From NCBI GenBank assembly GCA_964514145.1, contig CAZEPM010000107.1, positions 1-6,687 on the forward strand: a stretch of 6,687 nucleotides of DNA. Reading direction: 5' to 3'. Position numbers and translations under genes: made by a program. Below, one piece after another: positions 1-6,646 of this stretch. Within the stretch, counting starts at the first letter, position 1. Each line of letters opens with the position of its first letter. Source of the stretch: Phocaeicola_A sp964514145. Its GTDB lineage: Bacteria; Bacteroidota; Bacteroidia; Bacteroidales; Bacteroidaceae. A model generated the notes under the pieces. It was not told the origin of the DNA and ran no database searches. It was given only the letters and a program-made list of their open reading frames with translations.

Positions 1-28
1 GACTCACAAAAGCACAAAGCAGAAACAT
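1..28 (-). CDS. Possible 5' end of a leftward gene with a signal-peptide-like start (partial)
   Basis: On the minus strand an ATG at 28-26 opens a frame reading MFLLCAFVS to the window edge. A hydrophobic run straight after the start would suit a signal peptide, and leftward transcription would make 29-208 a divergent intergenic region. Nine codons are too few to name a product. The frame also stays open upstream of this ATG to at least base 94, so the true start is not proven. The minus strand shows a loose -7-like TAACTTTT (62-55) without a well-spaced -33 element. This could equally be chance; no function is assigned. Confidence 0.25.
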
Positions 29-87
29 CTTTGGTGATTGATTTGGAAAGAATAAAAAGTTAAATATTTGCAATAAGCAACCTATCT

Positions 88-119
88 GTTGGCGAACCTG
101 AAAATAATACATACTTTTA
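88..119 (+). promoter_or_regulatory. Candidate Bacteroides-type promoter for the beta-propeller lipoprotein gene
   Basis: GTTG at 88-91 and TACTTTTA at 112-119 are 20 bases apart. They match the Bacteroides housekeeping pattern (-33 TTTG, -7 TAnnTTTG) with one mismatch in each element. Transcription would start near 126 and leave a leader of about 80 bases before the ATG at 209. The region is AT-rich and no other pair at this spacing was found upstream of the gene. This is inferred from a consensus match only. Confidence 0.35.
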
Positions 120-208
120 TCAAAAATAACACTCATAACGTGTGACGGGACAGGTCATCTTGAGTGCTGATTCGAAACATATTCAACCACGACAAAAACA
201 AACAGATT

Positions 209-1375
209 ATGCACAAAAATATCCTTATTGCCCTGTTAGGTGTATGCCTTGTCGTTGCCTGTAAGGATAACAACAAGCATTCATCCGGCGAGATGGTAGT
301 TCACATCGATGTCACGAATGCCAAAAACGACACGCCCGACCGCTTCAACTCACTGTTCCGCTACACGCACAGCATAGTATTGGAAAGCAACGACAGCGCA
401 CTGATAGGCAAAATAGGCAAGATAAAGCTATACGAAGGAAACCTCTACGTGTTGGACAGCAAGACCCATAAAGTCTTGGCGTTTGACTCTTCGGGTAAAT
501 ATCTTCGCCAATATGCCCACCTCGGAAACGGCCCGAAAGAATACAGCCGTCTGGGAGACTTCGATATCGCAGGCGACACACTCTATCTGTTGGGAAGCCA
601 TGCAAAGGAACTGTTAAAATATGACCTGGCAGCCGACACCTGCTACGGTTCGGTTGAAATCGAAAAAGCACAAGGCATATACGTGATGCCCGACGGAGGC
701 TATGCACTGAATCTTGGTTTGGGAAGAGCCGACGGAGAGAATCGAGACAAGCATGAAAGCTATGCTTTCTACAAACACGGCAAGCTGTCAATGCGGGACA
801 TCCCCTTCAACAAACACCTCTTAGGCCTCTCCTATCAGAACGGCGAAGGCTCCAATGCCTTTTACACGCTGGCAGACAAGGTGCTGACAGGATTCCCGTT
901 CAACGACACGCTCTACACCGTATCGCCAACAGACGGCAGACTCACCCCGTTCGTGTCCATACAGACGAACGACAAGCATATCGACATAGACACCCCGAAA
1001 GCCGAAGCAGACAAACTGAGAACCGAGCTGACCAACTCCATCTTTGCCTACTATAACTGGAACGGCTACCACTTTTTCTCATATTTCCATGGCAACGACC
1101 CCCGGACATACGTGCTGGCCTCCCCCGAAGGCAAGATACTGTTTCATGGACAATTCGGCATGGACAGCAACCGATTCACGATACGCGTCGTGCCATACGA
1201 TACGCAGGAGGCAGACAAACCGCTTCTCAGCATGATTTATCCGTATGACATCATCGACCTTGCCAAGAAACATGGAGACAAAAGCCCGCTGCTGCAAGAA
1301 CTCGCATCCCGTGTGACAGCCGAGGGCAACCCCGTCCTGATGTTTTATGACTTCATACTCCCGAACGAACCATAA
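209..1375 (+). CDS. 6-bladed beta-propeller lipoprotein
   Basis: Predicted 388-residue exported lipoprotein of the Bacteroidales 6-bladed beta-propeller family (BF3164-like). The start MHKNILIALLGVCLVVAC is a short lipoprotein signal with lipobox VVA-Cys18, so the mature protein should be membrane-anchored by Cys18. Family marks are the LGNGPKEY stretch with nearby DFDI (about residues 105-120; relatives carry G-x-GP-x-EY), repeated blade-like strands such as NLYVLDSKTHKVLAFDSSG (78-96) and DTLYLLG (123-129), and the ending NPVLMFYDFIL. A GTG at 164 would add 15 residues before the signal; I prefer the ATG at 209 because it puts the basic residue and hydrophobic core directly at the N terminus. 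No Shine-Dalgarno site is visible, which is usual for this phylum. The family's molecular role is poorly defined; no catalytic residues can be named. It stands alone, with 89 bases to the next gene. Confidence 0.85.
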   Translation: MHKNILIALLGVCLVVACKDNNKHSSGEMVVHIDVTNAKNDTPDRFNSLFRYTHSIVLESNDSALIGKIGKIKLYEGNLYVLDSKTHKVLAFDSSGKYLRQYAHLGNGPKEYSRLGDFDIAGDTLYLLGSHAKELLKYDLAADTCYGSVEIEKAQGIYVMPDGGYALNLGLGRADGENRDKHESYAFYKHGKLSMRDIPFNKHLLGLSYQNGEGSNAFYTLADKVLTGFPFNDTLYTVSPTDGRLTPFVSIQTNDKHIDIDTPKAEADKLRTELTNSIFAYYNWNGYHFFSYFHGNDPRTYVLASPEGKILFHGQFGMDSNRFTIRVVPYDTQEADKPLLSMIYPYDIIDLAKKHGDKSPLLQELASRVTAEGNPVLMFYDFILPNEP

Positions 1376-1452
1376 ACTGCCCGGTCTGCCAACCCCAAGC
1401 ATCCGAGCAACCGTCGGGAACCCGGAATAAACAAGACAAAAACCTAAAAAGA

Positions 1453-1459
1453 AAGGAGA
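1453..1459 (+). promoter_or_regulatory. Strong Shine-Dalgarno site of the HU-like gene
   Basis: AAGGAGA lies five bases before the ATG at 1465. It is a near-complete anti-16S match in a phylum whose genes mostly lack such sites, and the other three starts in this window lack a comparable one. It fixes the HU start and suggests efficient translation. No matching promoter was seen in 1376-1464, so the transcript may come from upstream. Confidence 0.7.
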
Positions 1460-1464
1460 ATACC

Positions 1465-1917
1465 ATGGCTTATTTTAAAGCACAAAAAATGAAAATCAAC
1501 GGGCGTTACTACCCCGTTGCCGTGTTGACCGACCGTTCGATGGAAATCGACGAAATCGCAGAACAGATTGCCGAAGTATCTACCGTGAGCAAAGCCGACG
1601 TGCTGGCCGTGCTCAACTCGCTGCCGTCCGTGATGGCACGCGGCATGAATGCCGGCCGGAGCGTACACCTCGACGGCATCGGCCGGTTCCGCTACACCAT
1701 CGGAGCTAAAAAGGGAGGCAAGGCCACACCCGAAGAGGTGACGGCCAACGACGTGGAACGCACGCGCATACACTTCACCCCCGAGGGCAAACGCGTGCAG
1801 GGCGTGATGACGAGAGCGCTCACACACAGGGTGCACTGGACACTCTGGACAGGCTCCACCGTGACCGACGACGAGGAGAACACACCCGAAACAGATGAAG
1901 GCGAAGGCGGCCTGTAA
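1465..1917 (+). CDS. HU-family DNA-binding protein, long HU-related type with acidic tail
   Basis: A 150-residue protein of the HU/IHF fold, of the longer Bacteroidales HU-related kind (about 125-170 residues, against about 90 for classical HU). Residues 1-22 form the extra N-terminal strand region of this subfamily (FKAQKMKINGRYYPVAVLTD). Residues 27-60 are the helical dimer part (IDEIAEQIAE, then SKADVLAVLNSLPSVMARG). Residues 63-78 are the strand-turn segment with GRSVHLDGIGRFRYTIG, the best HU signature. VTANDVERTRIHFTPEGKRV (92-111) is typical of the subfamily. The end is acidic and glycine-rich (TDDEEN to GEGGL). The expected role is nonspecific or structural DNA binding in the nucleoid. 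In Bacteroidales such genes often sit beside a small hydrophobic protein and an N-acetylmuramoyl-L-alanine amidase; neither is visible here. The gene looks more GC-rich than the pump genes. It is followed after 40 bases by a repeat block. Confidence 0.88.
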   Translation: MAYFKAQKMKINGRYYPVAVLTDRSMEIDEIAEQIAEVSTVSKADVLAVLNSLPSVMARGMNAGRSVHLDGIGRFRYTIGAKKGGKATPEEVTANDVERTRIHFTPEGKRVQGVMTRALTHRVHWTLWTGSTVTDDEENTPETDEGEGGL

Positions 1918-1957
1918 GCACAAGGCAACAACCGAACCAGACAACACACAGAGCCAC

Positions 1958-2050
1958 CAAAGTAAAAGGTAGGCTTTTGCAAAGTAAAAGGTAGGACTTT
2001 ACCGAGTAAAAAGTAGGACTTTACAAAGCAAAAGCCTACCTTTTACTTTG
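1958..2050. repeat. Four-unit 22-base repeat block bounded by a perfect 23-base inverted repeat
   Basis: Three direct units of exactly 22 bases follow one another at 1959-1980, 1981-2002 and 2003-2024. Each shares GTAAAA(G/A)GTAGG and a CTTT near its end; units 1/2 and 2/3 differ at three positions each. A fourth unit runs in the opposite orientation, so that 1958-1980 and 2028-2050 are exact reverse complements over 23 bases, with units 2 and 3 in the 47-base interval. Individual units are also weak palindromes (unit 1: AAAAG-GTAGG-CTTTT). As RNA the block could fold into one long hairpin or several small ones. There is no T run after it, so it is not a classical intrinsic terminator. It may be a dispersed intergenic repeat, a transcript-end structure or a protein-binding array; the sequence alone does not decide. 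Confidence 0.92.
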
Positions 2051-2137
2051 TGCGGTCTCTGACCCTTGAAACGAAAGACACGCGGCACCCCGTAACTTCC
2101 TGCGGCACAGTGCCATACCAACAACGAAACCGACACC

Positions 2138-2338
2138 ATGCGAAATCTGTTATTCATTACCCTACTGCTGCTTGCCGCCTGTCAGCCGGCCGGCGACAAA
2201 CCGACGAGAGAGTATCAACGCTTGACCATACGAAGGGGAAACGGCGCGCATCGTACTCACAAAACAGCCGAAAGCGCCCTCGCCCGCCATTGAGGAAATG
2301 AGGAATGAGACGAACAGAATACTAAAAAAAAAAAATAA
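2138..2338 (+). pseudogene. Small lipoprotein gene, apparently frameshifted
   Basis: An ATG at 2138 starts MRNLLFITLLLLAAC, a clear lipoprotein signal with lipobox LAA-Cys15. The intact frame ends at a TGA (2291-2293) after only 51 codons, and its last 22 residues (TIRRGNGAHRTH onward) look unlike a normal protein. Reading one base later from about 2229 gives a far more protein-like continuation, YEGETARIVLTKQPKAPS then PAIEEMRNETNRILKKK. Removing one base near 2228 joins the two parts. After twelve A (2324-2335) a TAA at 2336-2338 is in frame with the original ATG; one extra A in the run would bring the shifted segment to that stop, for about 66 residues in all. I read this as a decayed or slippage-dependent small lipoprotein. 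The simpler alternative is a genuine 51-residue lipoprotein (2138-2293). I do not recognise the family. Confidence 0.5.
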
Positions 2339-2347
2339 CCCTAAAAC

Positions 2348-2362
2348 ATTGTTACAAACAAT
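2348..2362. promoter_or_regulatory. Palindromic candidate operator at the efflux promoter
   Basis: ATTGTT-ACA-AACAAT is a perfect 6-base inverted repeat with a 3-base centre. Its left arm contains the proposed -33 element and the rest lies in the promoter spacer, the position where a dimeric repressor would block RNA polymerase. RND efflux operons are commonly controlled by local repressors, often of the TetR type. No regulator gene lies in this window, so the binding protein is unknown. Confidence 0.45.
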
Positions 2363-2379
2363 ATTATTTGATACCTTCG
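2348..2379 (+). promoter_or_regulatory. Candidate promoter of the efflux operon
   Basis: ATTG at 2348-2351 and TACCTTCG at 2372-2379 are 20 bases apart, each one mismatch from the Bacteroides -33 TTTG and -7 TAnnTTTG elements. The spacing equals that of the candidate at 88-119. Transcription would begin near 2386, giving a leader of about 47 bases before the adaptor ATG at 2433. It lies just after the TAA at 2336 and the A run, as expected for a new transcription unit. Confidence 0.45.
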
Positions 2380-2432
2380 TCCTACTGCCCCGACAAAGAA
2401 ACGGGCAACCCCAAAAAAGAGAAATAAATTCT

Positions 2433-3536
2433 ATGAATATGAGAGAACGACTACTTTATGCAGGCAGCCTGCTGTGCCTGATGACACTTCTTTACGGATG
2501 CGAATCGAAGACAACAAACGAGGAAAACGAAGGCATCGAAACCCGCCTGATCTCAATGCCCAACGAAGTAACGGTAATGCCCCTGAAGCGAAGATTATTC
2601 GAACATCAACTTGTCAGCAACGGCAAGGTGACGGCAGCCAGATATGCCGACCTGTCGTTTGAAACGGCAGCCACGATTTCGCACATCTACGTAAAGAACG
2701 GAGACCGGGTGACTAAAGGGCAAAAACTGGCCGAACTGGATAAGTTCAAACTGCAAAACGCTCTATCACAAGCCGAAAACTCATTGGCGCAATCAGAACT
2801 GGAACTGAAAGATGTGCTTATCGGTCAAGGATATTCGCCCTCGCAAACGGATACGATTCCGGCAGACGTCATGGAACTGGCCGAACTGCGAAGCGGATAT
2901 AAACAGAATCAAATCAGCTACGAGATGGCAAAATACGAGTTGGAGCATGCTGTGCTCACAGCGCCTTTCAACGGACTTGTCGCCAACCTGTTTACAAAAG
3001 CATACAACATGTCATCAACGAGTGAGGCTTTTTGCCGCATCATAGACAACGGACACATGGAGGTGGATTTCACGGTGCTGGAAAGCGAATTGCCTTTGCT
3101 GAAAATGGGCGACCGGGTCAGCGTGACCCCCTACTCTTCGTCGAACCAAGTTTACGACGGTCGCATAACCTCAATCAATCCCATAGTAGACGAGCAGGCC
3201 ATGGTGCATGTCAGCGCACTTATCGAAGGACAACCAACTACGCTGTTCGACGGCATGAACGTGAAAGTGAGCGTATTCCGCTCAGTCGAACATGCGTTGG
3301 TCATTCCCAAGTCGGCCGTTGTGTTGCGTTCGGGCAAGCAAGTGGTATTCACCTTGAAGAACGGGCAGGCCCATTGGAACTATGTGCATACCGTATTGGA
3401 GAATATGAATGAATATACTTTGGCAGAAAGCGGAAGCGACGTGTTGTACGAAGGTGACACCATCATCGTAACGGGCAATATAAACCTTGCACACGAAACT
3501 CCTGTGACTATTATAGAAGAAACAGATAAGCCATGA
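2433..3536 (+). CDS. RND efflux periplasmic adaptor (membrane-fusion) lipoprotein
   Basis: A 367-residue adaptor of the AcrA/MexA type that links the inner-membrane pump to the outer-membrane channel. The signal peptide ends at lipobox LYG-Cys23, so it should be anchored in a membrane by lipid. The first half of the lipoyl domain is about 73-102 (ATISHIYVKNGDRVTKGQKL), an alpha-hairpin spans about 104-172, and the second lipoyl half is LTAPFNGLVANLF (175-187), a strong family signature. A beta-barrel follows at about 208-282 (GDRVSVTPY, FDGMNVKVSV), then the membrane-proximal domain (IPKSAVVLRSGKQVVF, 291-306). The frame is open back to 2298, but that start puts 45 hydrophilic residues before the signal peptide and lies upstream of the promoter. 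ATG 2433 or 2439 fits; AAAAGAG at 2414-2422 is at best a weak binding site. The stop overlaps the pump start in ATGA, implying coupled translation. Confidence 0.92.
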   Translation: MNMRERLLYAGSLLCLMTLLYGCESKTTNEENEGIETRLISMPNEVTVMPLKRRLFEHQLVSNGKVTAARYADLSFETAATISHIYVKNGDRVTKGQKLAELDKFKLQNALSQAENSLAQSELELKDVLIGQGYSPSQTDTIPADVMELAELRSGYKQNQISYEMAKYELEHAVLTAPFNGLVANLFTKAYNMSSTSEAFCRIIDNGHMEVDFTVLESELPLLKMGDRVSVTPYSSSNQVYDGRITSINPIVDEQAMVHVSALIEGQPTTLFDGMNVKVSVFRSVEHALVIPKSAVVLRSGKQVVFTLKNGQAHWNYVHTVLENMNEYTLAESGSDVLYEGDTIIVTGNINLAHETPVTIIEETDKP

Positions 3537-6500
3537 TAAAATTTCTGCTCGAACGTCCCATCGCTGTACTGATGGCGTTCACTGCCGCTTTCCTGATAGG
3601 TCTGGTGACCTATTTTGCTTTGCCTATCTCACTGCTCCCGGACATTGCCATTCCGGAAATCACGGTGCAGATGTCGGGCAACAACCTGTCGGCACGCGAA
3701 CTGGAGAACTCGATTGTTACCCCCGTGCGCAGACAAATGCTGCAAGTCAACGGACTGAAAGAGTTGCGTAGCACCACGCGTGACGGCAACGGCATTATCC
3801 GTCTGAACTTTGAATTCGGAACGAACACGGACTTGGCCTTTATTGAGGTGAACGAAAAGATAGACGCCATCATGGGAACTCTGCCCAAAGAAGTGGAACG
3901 TCCCAAAACCATCAAAGCGAGCGCAACCGATATTCCGGTGCTCTACTTGAACCTCACGCTCAAGGATGATAAGCCCTATGCCCCGTCTGACGAAGAAGCG
4001 TTCCTACAAATGGGCGATGTGGCCGACAACATTATCCGCCGACGCATCGAGCAACTGCCCCATGTAGCCATGGCCGACGTAACGGGTATTCCCGGCCGGC
4101 AACTCCAAATTGTCCCCGACCCTAACAAGATGGCAATGCTCGGCCTGACGGTCGACGATGTGTCTAATGCGTTGACACAAAACAACGTAGAGCCGGGTAG
4201 CATGGTGGTACGCGACGGATACTACGAATACAACATACGGATATCATCCATCCTTCGTACACCGGAAGACGTCCGCCAAATCTATCTCAGGAAGGACGAC
4301 CGCCTCATGCAATTGAAAGATTTCTGCAAGGTAGAAATCGTGCCGGAACAGGAAGATGGTTGCTCACTAGTCAATGGTAAACGAGCTGTGTCGATGGCCA
4401 TCATCAAACAAGCCGACGAAAACATGGACGACATGAAACGCGAGTTGCAAAAGGTTATCTCCTACTTCTCACGACTTTATCCCAATGTAGAATTTACCAT
4501 CAACCGGAACCAAACAGAGTTATTAGACTATACCATCTCTAATCTACAGCAGAACCTGACGCTCGGTTTTCTGTTTATTCTGATAGTGGCCATATTCTTT
4601 CTAGGCGACGTAAAGTCGTCTGTCGTAATAGGCATCAGCATGGTCGTGTCGGTAATCAGCTCATTCTTGCTTTTCTACCTGTTTCATGTCTCATTGAATG
4701 TCATTTCTTTGTCTGGACTGATTCTGGCAGTAGGTATGATGATTGACAGTTCCATCATCGTAACAGAAAACATTTCGCAGTGGCGCGAACGGGGCTATTC
4801 GTTACGACGGGCCTGCATCAAGGGTACAAACGAAATGATTACTCCCATGCTCAGTTCCTCTCTGACCACAGTAGCTGTGTTTTTCCCTCTTGTCTTTATG
4901 AGCGGCATGGCGGGCGCATTATTCTTCGATCAGGCTTTTTCTGTTACAGCCGGTCTACTCATGGCCTACTTTGTCAGCATCATGCTCTTGCCGGTGCTGT
5001 ACTATCTATTTACACGGTTGGGCATACGACGTCGTACGTGGACTCTATGGAAATTTACCTCTCCATTCAAAGAAGAATATTTCGACCGTTTCTACGACTG
5101 GGGTATTTCATGGGTATTTTCTCACAAACGGCTGAGTCTGCTATGCTCACTGGCCACCATACCTGTCTGCGTGTTCTTCTTTTACTTTATCCGCAAGGAA
5201 CGCATGCCGGAAATCGACCAGACAGAACTAGTCATGCGTATCGAGTGGAACGAGAACTTACATGTGGAAGAAAATACGCATCGGGTAAACAGAATATTGC
5301 AATCCGTCGACTCACTGACAACTGAACATGCCGCCTATGTGGGCATACAAGATTATATCCTGGACAGTGGAAATGACTTGGCTTCGTCAGAGTCTGAACT
5401 CTATTTCAAGACGACAGATAGCAAAAAGATTCCTTTGCTGCAAAACCAATTGCATACATGGATGAACGTCCGCTATCCGAAAGCTATAGCCACGTTTTCT
5501 CCTCCGGAAACAATTTTCGAAAGACTCTTTGTTACCAGCGAACCAGACGTGGTGGCACAACTCTATGTGAGAGATCGCCAGAAAAGTCTCGATGTGAACG
5601 AACTGTCCACACTGGCCGACAGTCTGGAGAAAGTCACAGACATACCCATCGAGCGTCCGGCCCTACAAAAACAGTTCGATCTCCTGATAGACAGAGAAAA
5701 GTTGCTGTTGTATGACATATCTTTCGATAAAGTGGTCAATATCTTGCGCACTTCGTTTAAGGAAAACAACGTATCAACGCTACGTTCTTTCCAACAATAT
5801 TTACCAATCAATATCGTAGGCGATGAGAAAACGGTTGGAGATGTGCTTGCCGAGACACTGATACCGATAACCTACAACTCCAAAAGCACCACTTCTACGG
5901 GACAAGTTCTAGAGGCATCCATTCCGCTGAAAGAACTGATAAAAGTCTATCCTAGCGAAGACTTAAAAGAAATCGTGGCAGGAAAAAACGGAGAATATAT
6001 CCCCATAAACTTCTACCATGTAGACAATGCTGACAAACTAATGAATGCGGTAGAAAACGAATTGACACACTGGGAGAACTGGGAGACGGATTTCTCCGGC
6101 AGCTTCTTCTCTAATGCCGAGATGATGCAAGAAATGTTTGTTATCTTATGTGTCAGCATCTTATTAATGTATTTCATCCTAGCAGCCCAATTTGAAAGTT
6201 TCCTCCAGCCACTCATCGTCCTGACGGAAATACCGATTGATGTTGCCTTTGCATTACTGGTCTTGTGGTTGTGCGGCTATACACTCAACCTGATGTCAGC
6301 GATAGGTATCATCGTGACATGCGGTATCATTATCAACGACTCCATTCTGAAACTCGATGTCATCAACACGCTACGTGCAGCAGGGACACCGCTGGAAGAA
6401 GCGATTCACGAAGGCGGACGACGACGTATTCGCGCTATCATCATGACCTCGCTCACTACCATATTGGCGATGGTGCCCTTACTGTTCTCTTTCGACATGG

Positions 6501-6625
6501 GTTCTGAACTTCAGAAACCGTTCTCAGTGGCGATGATTGGAGCGATGATTGTAGGAACAGCCGTCAGCCTATTCATCGTTCCACTCTTCTACTGGTACAT
6601 ATACCGTTCAAAAGCAACCAACTAA
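3533..6625 (+). CDS. RND-family efflux pump, inner-membrane permease subunit
   Basis: A 1030-residue RND transporter (AcrB is 1049), complete and uninterrupted. It should use the proton gradient to export substrates from the periplasm or membrane with its adaptor and an outer-membrane channel. The topology is canonical: TM1 (about 9-29), periplasmic loop 1 (30-337), TM2-TM6 (338-492), TM7 (534-553), periplasmic loop 2 (555-866), TM8-TM12 (867-1020). Family signatures include LPISLLPDIAIPEITV, the TM4 segment GLILAVGMMIDSSIIVTENI (395-414) and TM11 RAIIMTSLTTILAMVPL. The proton relay is divergent: Asp405 aligns with AcrB Asp407, but Asp408 is replaced by Ser406, and in TM10 (GIIINDSILKLDVIN) Asn935 aligns with AcrB Lys940, followed by Asp936. 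Similar Asp-Asn/Asn-Asn forms occur in other HAE-like RND groups, so this is a subfamily trait rather than decay. It lacks the CusA-type pattern, so metal export is less likely. The substrate is unknown (drugs, bile compounds or lipids are possible). Confidence 0.95.
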   Translation: MIKFLLERPIAVLMAFTAAFLIGLVTYFALPISLLPDIAIPEITVQMSGNNLSARELENSIVTPVRRQMLQVNGLKELRSTTRDGNGIIRLNFEFGTNTDLAFIEVNEKIDAIMGTLPKEVERPKTIKASATDIPVLYLNLTLKDDKPYAPSDEEAFLQMGDVADNIIRRRIEQLPHVAMADVTGIPGRQLQIVPDPNKMAMLGLTVDDVSNALTQNNVEPGSMVVRDGYYEYNIRISSILRTPEDVRQIYLRKDDRLMQLKDFCKVEIVPEQEDGCSLVNGKRAVSMAIIKQADENMDDMKRELQKVISYFSRLYPNVEFTINRNQTELLDYTISNLQQNLTLGFLFILIVAIFFLGDVKSSVVIGISMVVSVISSFLLFYLFHVSLNVISLSGLILAVGMMIDSSIIVTENISQWRERGYSLRRACIKGTNEMITPMLSSSLTTVAVFFPLVFMSGMAGALFFDQAFSVTAGLLMAYFVSIMLLPVLYYLFTRLGIRRRTWTLWKFTSPFKEEYFDRFYDWGISWVFSHKRLSLLCSLATIPVCVFFFYFIRKERMPEIDQTELVMRIEWNENLHVEENTHRVNRILQSVDSLTTEHAAYVGIQDYILDSGNDLASSESELYFKTTDSKKIPLLQNQLHTWMNVRYPKAIATFSPPETIFERLFVTSEPDVVAQLYVRDRQKSLDVNELSTLADSLEKVTDIPIERPALQKQFDLLIDREKLLLYDISFDKVVNILRTSFKENNVSTLRSFQQYLPINIVGDEKTVGDVLAETLIPITYNSKSTTSTGQVLEASIPLKELIKVYPSEDLKEIVAGKNGEYIPINFYHVDNADKLMNAVENELTHWENWETDFSGSFFSNAEMMQEMFVILCVSILLMYFILAAQFESFLQPLIVLTEIPIDVAFALLVLWLCGYTLNLMSAIGIIVTCGIIINDSILKLDVINTLRAAGTPLEEAIHEGGRRRIRAIIMTSLTTILAMVPLLFSFDMGSELQKPFSVAMIGAMIVGTAVSLFIVPLFYWYIYRSKATN

Positions 6626-6646
6626 TCAACTTAAAACAACATCATC

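Noticed and set aside
164..208. GTG at 164 as the start of the beta-propeller gene
   Set aside because: It would put 15 mostly polar residues before the lipoprotein signal; the ATG at 209 gives a standard short signal with Cys at 18.
1444..1982. Minus-strand frames opposite the HU-like gene
   Set aside because: They mirror a GC-rich coding gene, are rich in Cys and His without motifs, and the + strand product is a clear HU-family protein.
1958..2050. CRISPR array
   Set aside because: Units are contiguous with no spacers of unique sequence, one unit is inverted, and no cas gene is near.
1958..2050. Classical intrinsic terminator after the HU-like gene
   Set aside because: The hairpin is long with a large 47-base loop and is followed by TGCGGTCTCT, not a T run; kept as a repeat of unknown role.
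2050..2301. 83-codon + strand frame over the small lipoprotein region
   Set aside because: It starts with no signal or binding site and reads as a low-complexity basic shadow; the frame starting at 2138 has a clear lipoprotein signal.
2298..2432. Upstream ATG at 2298 as the start of the adaptor gene
   Set aside because: The extra 45 residues are hydrophilic and lysine-rich, bury the signal peptide and cover the promoter-like region; they are better explained as the +1 frame of the broken small lipoprotein plus a leader.
4780..5325. 181-codon + strand frame inside the pump gene
   Set aside because: It overlaps the conserved TM5-TM7 region in another frame and has no recognisable domain or ribosome binding site.
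3533..6625. Heavy-metal (CusA-type) RND pump
   Set aside because: TM4 reads Asp-Ser and TM10 lacks the CusA-type glutamate segment; no methionine or histidine cluster stands out in the adaptor either.
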